Source: Anaerolineales bacterium UBA3071 (GTDB taxonomy: Bacteria > Chloroflexota > Anaerolineae > UBA3071). From it: DNA of 7,173 nt. Both the position numbers and the translations under genes were made by a program. This document shows positions 4,806 to 7,173 of this stretch, in pieces (position 1 is the first letter of the stretch; each line of letters begins with the position of its first letter). Where the stretch lies: assembly GCA_002366755.1 (NCBI GenBank), contig DFBV01000275.1:1-7173 (forward strand), given 5' to 3'. Below the pieces are notes generated by a model. The model was not told the DNA's origin. It made no database searches and was given only the letters and a program-made list of their open reading frames with translations.

Positions 4806-7173
4806 GAGGACGAGAACAGGAGATACGTCACGGTCAGCCGGGGCCGCAAGGATCGGTGGGGATTCTCTGCTGAAGCCAGATTGTAGCGCATCTCTTCACT
4901 TCCCTGGGACCACAGCAAAACGCCCCAATTCGTCTCCGGCGCATCCAGCCACGTGTGTACCGCTTCGGTCACGTCCCAGGTGTACCATGCCTGGTCATCG
5001 CTCAGCGCAGCTACGGCCACAACTGCACTAGCGTAGTCACTCCCATCTCCTTCACAGCCGTTCTGCGTCCACGGCTCACCGTCGGCGGCCAAGAGCCAGG
5101 TGGCCTCGGTTTCCGACCAGGGACGCTGCAAACCGTAGGCCTGCGTGAGCAACGGCTGAGCCGTCGTCCGCTGCACGGTGAACAGGCTCAGCGTGGCTGC
5201 CTGCAGTTCGGCTCGCTCCGGCAGGTCCGGAAGCTCGAAACGCAGCAGCGTTTTCATCGTTCCCGCGCCTCCTAGCGAGATCACCGAAGCCCCGCCGAAG
5301 TTGAGCGTTTCGCCCGAACGGCTCAGGTAAGTGTCCTGCGCACCGTCGTAGCCAGCCAGGCCCGGCTGCAGGACGATGCTCCTCACCTCGGGTGTCGGCG
5401 TCACCGTCACCGATAGCGTGACCGTCGGCGTGGGCGTGGGCCAGGAAGTGGAATCCAACACCAGTCGCCCCCACTCCACGGAGGGATAATTGGTAGAGTC
5501 CCCCTCCCAGATGAGGTAGCTTTCCCAGTCACCGCCGTCATCGTCATCGTGCAGCCCCAAAGTAAACCCGAGTATCCGCCCAACCTCCAGCAGTGCCTCA
5601 CCGAGTTGCTCCGAGGGCACAGCCACCTCAATGTCGAAACCTCCGGTGACAAAGCGCAATCCCATCTGCAGCCCCGGCGGTGGCGTTCGGCCATAATCAG
5701 TGAAACGGCAATCCACGGCCACTGTGAGCTGATGATCATCTGGCCCCCAGCCCTGAGCATCGTTGGCCCCGTCCAGGCCCAACTCCACGCTATCGTCCCG
5801 CCAGATGTCGTCGCTGTCAGCGGACAGGATGTCATCGTTCACGTGGATGGCGAAGTAGACCATCTGGTCGTCCCAGGCGCTGCGCAACGTGGCGCTGGAA
5901 TCGACGGGAGAGGGCGTATAGCGCCAATGAACGAAGTCAGCCGTGGTGGCATCCAGCGTGATCGTCCCCAGGGAAGCCCAATCGTCCAGATCGCCGTCTA
6001 CGGTCAGCGGCGAGAGGAGCCGGTGGCTGATGACGGAGCGTGGCGTCCGCATTGGCGTGGGGCTGATCGTGGTCGTTGGAGTACGACTGGGCGTCGATGT
6101 AGGAGTGCCGGTCGGGGTGTGCGTGGGCGTCGCCGTAGGACGCCTCGTCCACGTCGGTGTAGCCGTGGGAGTGCGAGTCGGCGTCGGCGTATGGGTCGGC
6201 GTAGGCGTGTGCGTTGATGTGGGGGTGGGTGTGGGTGGGCGGATCCCGTAGGTCACGACCAGTTTGGGCCGCAACGTCTCGAAGTCGCTCTCAGAAGAAG
6301 CGAAATTCACCTGCACCGAGCGATCCTCGCCCCCCTCCAACAAGATACCATGATTGCCGCCCGCATCGTCAATCCACTGCTGGGCCAGGGCCGTCAGATC
6401 GAAGCTGATCCACTCCTGCTGGCCGTTGGCCGCGAGTTCAGCCAGCGGTACACTGGTCCGGTCGCTTCCCGCAGCGGTGCCGCCGGGCTCCTCCCAGTTC
6501 TCGCCGTCCCGGGCGACCCACCAGGTGGCTTCGTCCTCAGCCCAGCGACGGAGCAGTTCGTAGACGCGCATGGTCAGGTGGTTGTCGTTGGAACGGGAGC
6601 CAATGTATAAATGAAGCCGGGCTTCGTACATCAGAGCATCCGGCGGGAGGCTGCTCAGATCGAAACGTAACAAGCCACGCATCACGCCCTGAGCGCGCAC
6701 GGCCAACTCTCGCTCCTCGCCGAAGTTGCCCCCCGGCGTCCAGCGGCTGATGTAGGTATCGGACGTTCCTTCGTAACTGCCCGCCACATTCTGCATGCTC
6801 ACCGTGGCCGGCGTCGCCGTGGGCGTGGGCGAAGGGGTGTCCGTCGGCGTCGGCGTGTTGGTGGGAGTGGGGGTAGACGTTGGCGTCTCCGTCGGCGTGG
6901 GTGTGATGGTTGGCGTCGGCGTGATGGTCGGCGTAGCCGTGTCCGTCGGGGTGGGCGTGAAGGTAGCCATAGGAGAGGTAGTCGGTGTGAGCGTGCTGGT
7001 TGGTGCGGTTGTCGGAGTAGTACTCGTCGTGGCGGCACCTGTCGGCCAGGGAGTCCAGGTCGGCGTAGCCGTCCTCGTGCCTGTAGGCGTCGCCGTGGCC
7101 GGCCCCATCAGTTCCAGCACCAGCTTGGGGCGAAGGGAAACGTCGCCGAACTGCGCGCTGGCGAACTCGTACT
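4802..7173 (-). CDS. Modular, probably secreted protein: DNRLRE domains, CBM9-like domain and Thr-Pro linkers (5' end outside window)
   Basis: The frame is open from the right edge (first whole codon 7171-7169) to TAG at 4804-4802, about 790 visible residues. The GTG at 7118-7120 is inside a domain and is not the start. Numbering from that GTG, the order is: end of a DNRLRE domain (FASAQFGDVSLRPKLVLEL, before and across residue 1), Thr-Pro linker (8-106), DNRLRE (107-291, with DTYISRW, GLLRFDLSSLPPDA, EATW and FASSESDFETLRPKLVVTY), Thr-Pro linker (295-360), CBM9-like domain (363-556, with VDGDLDDW, MVYFAIHVNDD, WRDDSVELGLD), short linker (560-578), and DNRLRE (579-766, with DTYLSR, TLLRFELPDLP, EATW, LRPRLTVTY). 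DNRLRE and CBM9-like domains are known from extracellular, often carbohydrate-associated proteins, and Thr-Pro linkers suit glycosylated spacers. No catalytic domain, membrane anchor or sorting signal is visible. It could be a binding or structural part of a larger enzyme. Its product and substrate are unknown. Confidence 0.88.
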   Translation of the reverse strand, partial: YEFASAQFGDVSLRPKLVLELMGPATATPTGTRTATPTWTPWPTGAATTSTTPTTAPTSTLTPTTSPMATFTPTPTDTATPTITPTPTITPTPTETPTSTPTPTNTPTPTDTPSPTPTATPATVSMQNVAGSYEGTSDTYISRWTPGGNFGEERELAVRAQGVMRGLLRFDLSSLPPDALMYEARLHLYIGSRSNDNHLTMRVYELLRRWAEDEATWWVARDGENWEEPGGTAAGSDRTSVPLAELAANGQQEWISFDLTALAQQWIDDAGGNHGILLEGGEDRSVQVNFASSESDFETLRPKLVVTYGIRPPTPTPTSTHTPTPTHTPTPTRTPTATPTWTRRPTATPTHTPTGTPTSTPSRTPTTTISPTPMRTPRSVISHRLLSPLTVDGDLDDWASLGTITLDATTADFVHWRYTPSPVDSSATLRSAWDDQMVYFAIHVNDDILSADSDDIWRDDSVELGLDGANDAQGWGPDDHQLTVAVDCRFTDYGRTPPPGLQMGLRFVTGGFDIEVAVPSEQLGEALLEVGRILGFTLGLHDDDDGGDWESYLIWEGDSTNYPSVEWGRLVLDSTSWPTPTPTVTLSVTVTPTPEVRSIVLQPGLAGYDGAQDTYLSRSGETLNFGGASVISLGGAGTMKTLLRFELPDLPERAELQAATLSLFTVQRTTAQPLLTQAYGLQRPWSETEATWLLAADGEPWTQNGCEGDGSDYASAVVAVAALSDDQAWYTWDVTEAVHTWLDAPETNWGVLLWSQGSEEMRYNLASAENPHRSLRPRLTVTYLLFSSS
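5387..5443 (-). repeat. Short Thr/Val-Pro linker
   Basis: Residues 560-578 of the modular protein, WPTPTPTVTLSVTVTPTPE, join the CBM9-like domain to the last DNRLRE domain. It is much shorter than the other two linkers and is enriched in Val as well as Thr and Pro. Confidence 0.7.
6041..6238 (-). repeat. Thr-Pro-rich linker coding repeat, second
   Basis: Residues 295-360 are mostly Pro-Thr dipeptides interrupted by His, Arg, Trp, Ser and Ala (PTPTPTSTHTPTPTHTPTPT at the start). The DNA has an underlying 6-base period with synonymous drift, so it is a degenerate rather than a perfect tandem repeat. The plus strand is strongly G/T-rich here and holds a G-quadruplex motif at 6221-6239. Confidence 0.85.
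6803..7099 (-). repeat. Thr-Pro-rich linker coding repeat, first and longest
   Basis: Residues 8-106 form about 99 residues of low-complexity Thr-Pro sequence, with TPT, TATPT, TPTPTET and TPSPTPTATP variants. The same 6-base period as in the second linker is visible on the DNA. It separates the truncated upstream DNRLRE domain from the next one and is likely extended and exposed, with many Thr and Ser that could be glycosylated. The N-terminal part is less regular (GAATTSTTPTTAP) than the C-terminal part, which suggests older repeat units there. Confidence 0.85.

Noticed and set aside
3580..5031. Long plus-strand open frame (483 codons) opposite leuC
   Set aside because: It is antisense to a clear leuC with all its motifs, has His/Arg/Gln-rich composition and crosses the palindrome where it reads GAGLKPAPT, a mark of a spurious frame in GC-rich DNA.
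5549..6217. Plus-strand frame (222 codons) opposite the CBM9-like and linker region
   Set aside because: Antisense to a gene with recognisable domains; its Arg/Gly-rich end is just the reverse reading of the Thr-Pro repeat.
6041..7099. Periodic G/T-rich DNA as a possible CRISPR array or noncoding satellite
   Set aside because: The period is 6 bases, without fixed repeats and unique spacers, and it is in frame with Thr-Pro codons inside a long open gene.
7118..7120. GTG as the start codon of the modular protein
   Set aside because: The frame continues upstream to the window edge with residues that match the conserved end of a DNRLRE domain.

Overview
The window reads as GC-rich bacterial chromosome, most likely from the Chloroflexota (an Anaerolineae-like lineage). 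I infer this from three things together: a large surface-type protein with long Thr-Pro linkers joining DNRLRE and CBM9-like domains, a palindromic repeat of the type that encodes the spurious peptide GAGLKPAPT when read through, and the general style of the DnaA and Hsp20 proteins. No rRNA or other taxonomic marker is present, so the assignment is an inference.

Layout from left to right. Bases 1-699 (+) hold two tandem small heat-shock protein (Hsp20/alpha-crystallin) genes. The first is cut by the window edge. They end before a strong 14-bp hairpin at 803-836. Converging on them is dnaA (901-2313, -), the replication initiator ATPase. A 568-base stretch without a convincing gene (2314-2881) separates dnaA from the leucine-type operon. 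It holds a candidate dnaA promoter, a spaced inverted repeat and a G-run. Next, on the minus strand, come leuC (4674-3421) and leuD (3418-2882), the large and small subunits of a 3-isopropylmalate dehydratase-type enzyme, two bases apart and clearly co-transcribed. Between leuC and the last gene (4675-4801) there are a long imperfect hairpin, a consensus -10 hexamer and a perfect 14-bp palindromic repeat. From 4802 to the right edge (-) runs one long, 5'-truncated gene for a modular, probably secreted protein: the end of a DNRLRE domain, a Thr-Pro linker, DNRLRE, a Thr-Pro linker, a CBM9-like domain, a short Thr-Pro linker and a final DNRLRE.

The genes form separate units (protein folding stress, replication initiation, branched-chain amino acid synthesis, cell-surface or secreted protein) and I see no shared pathway. 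I found no CRISPR array, transposase, tRNA or rRNA, and no clear new system. The points most worth a second look are the truncated modular surface protein, the repeat that supplies its stop codon, the overlap of promoter and terminator ahead of leuC, a canonical short-loop G-quadruplex motif in a linker, and the divergent motif residues and missing origin context of dnaA.
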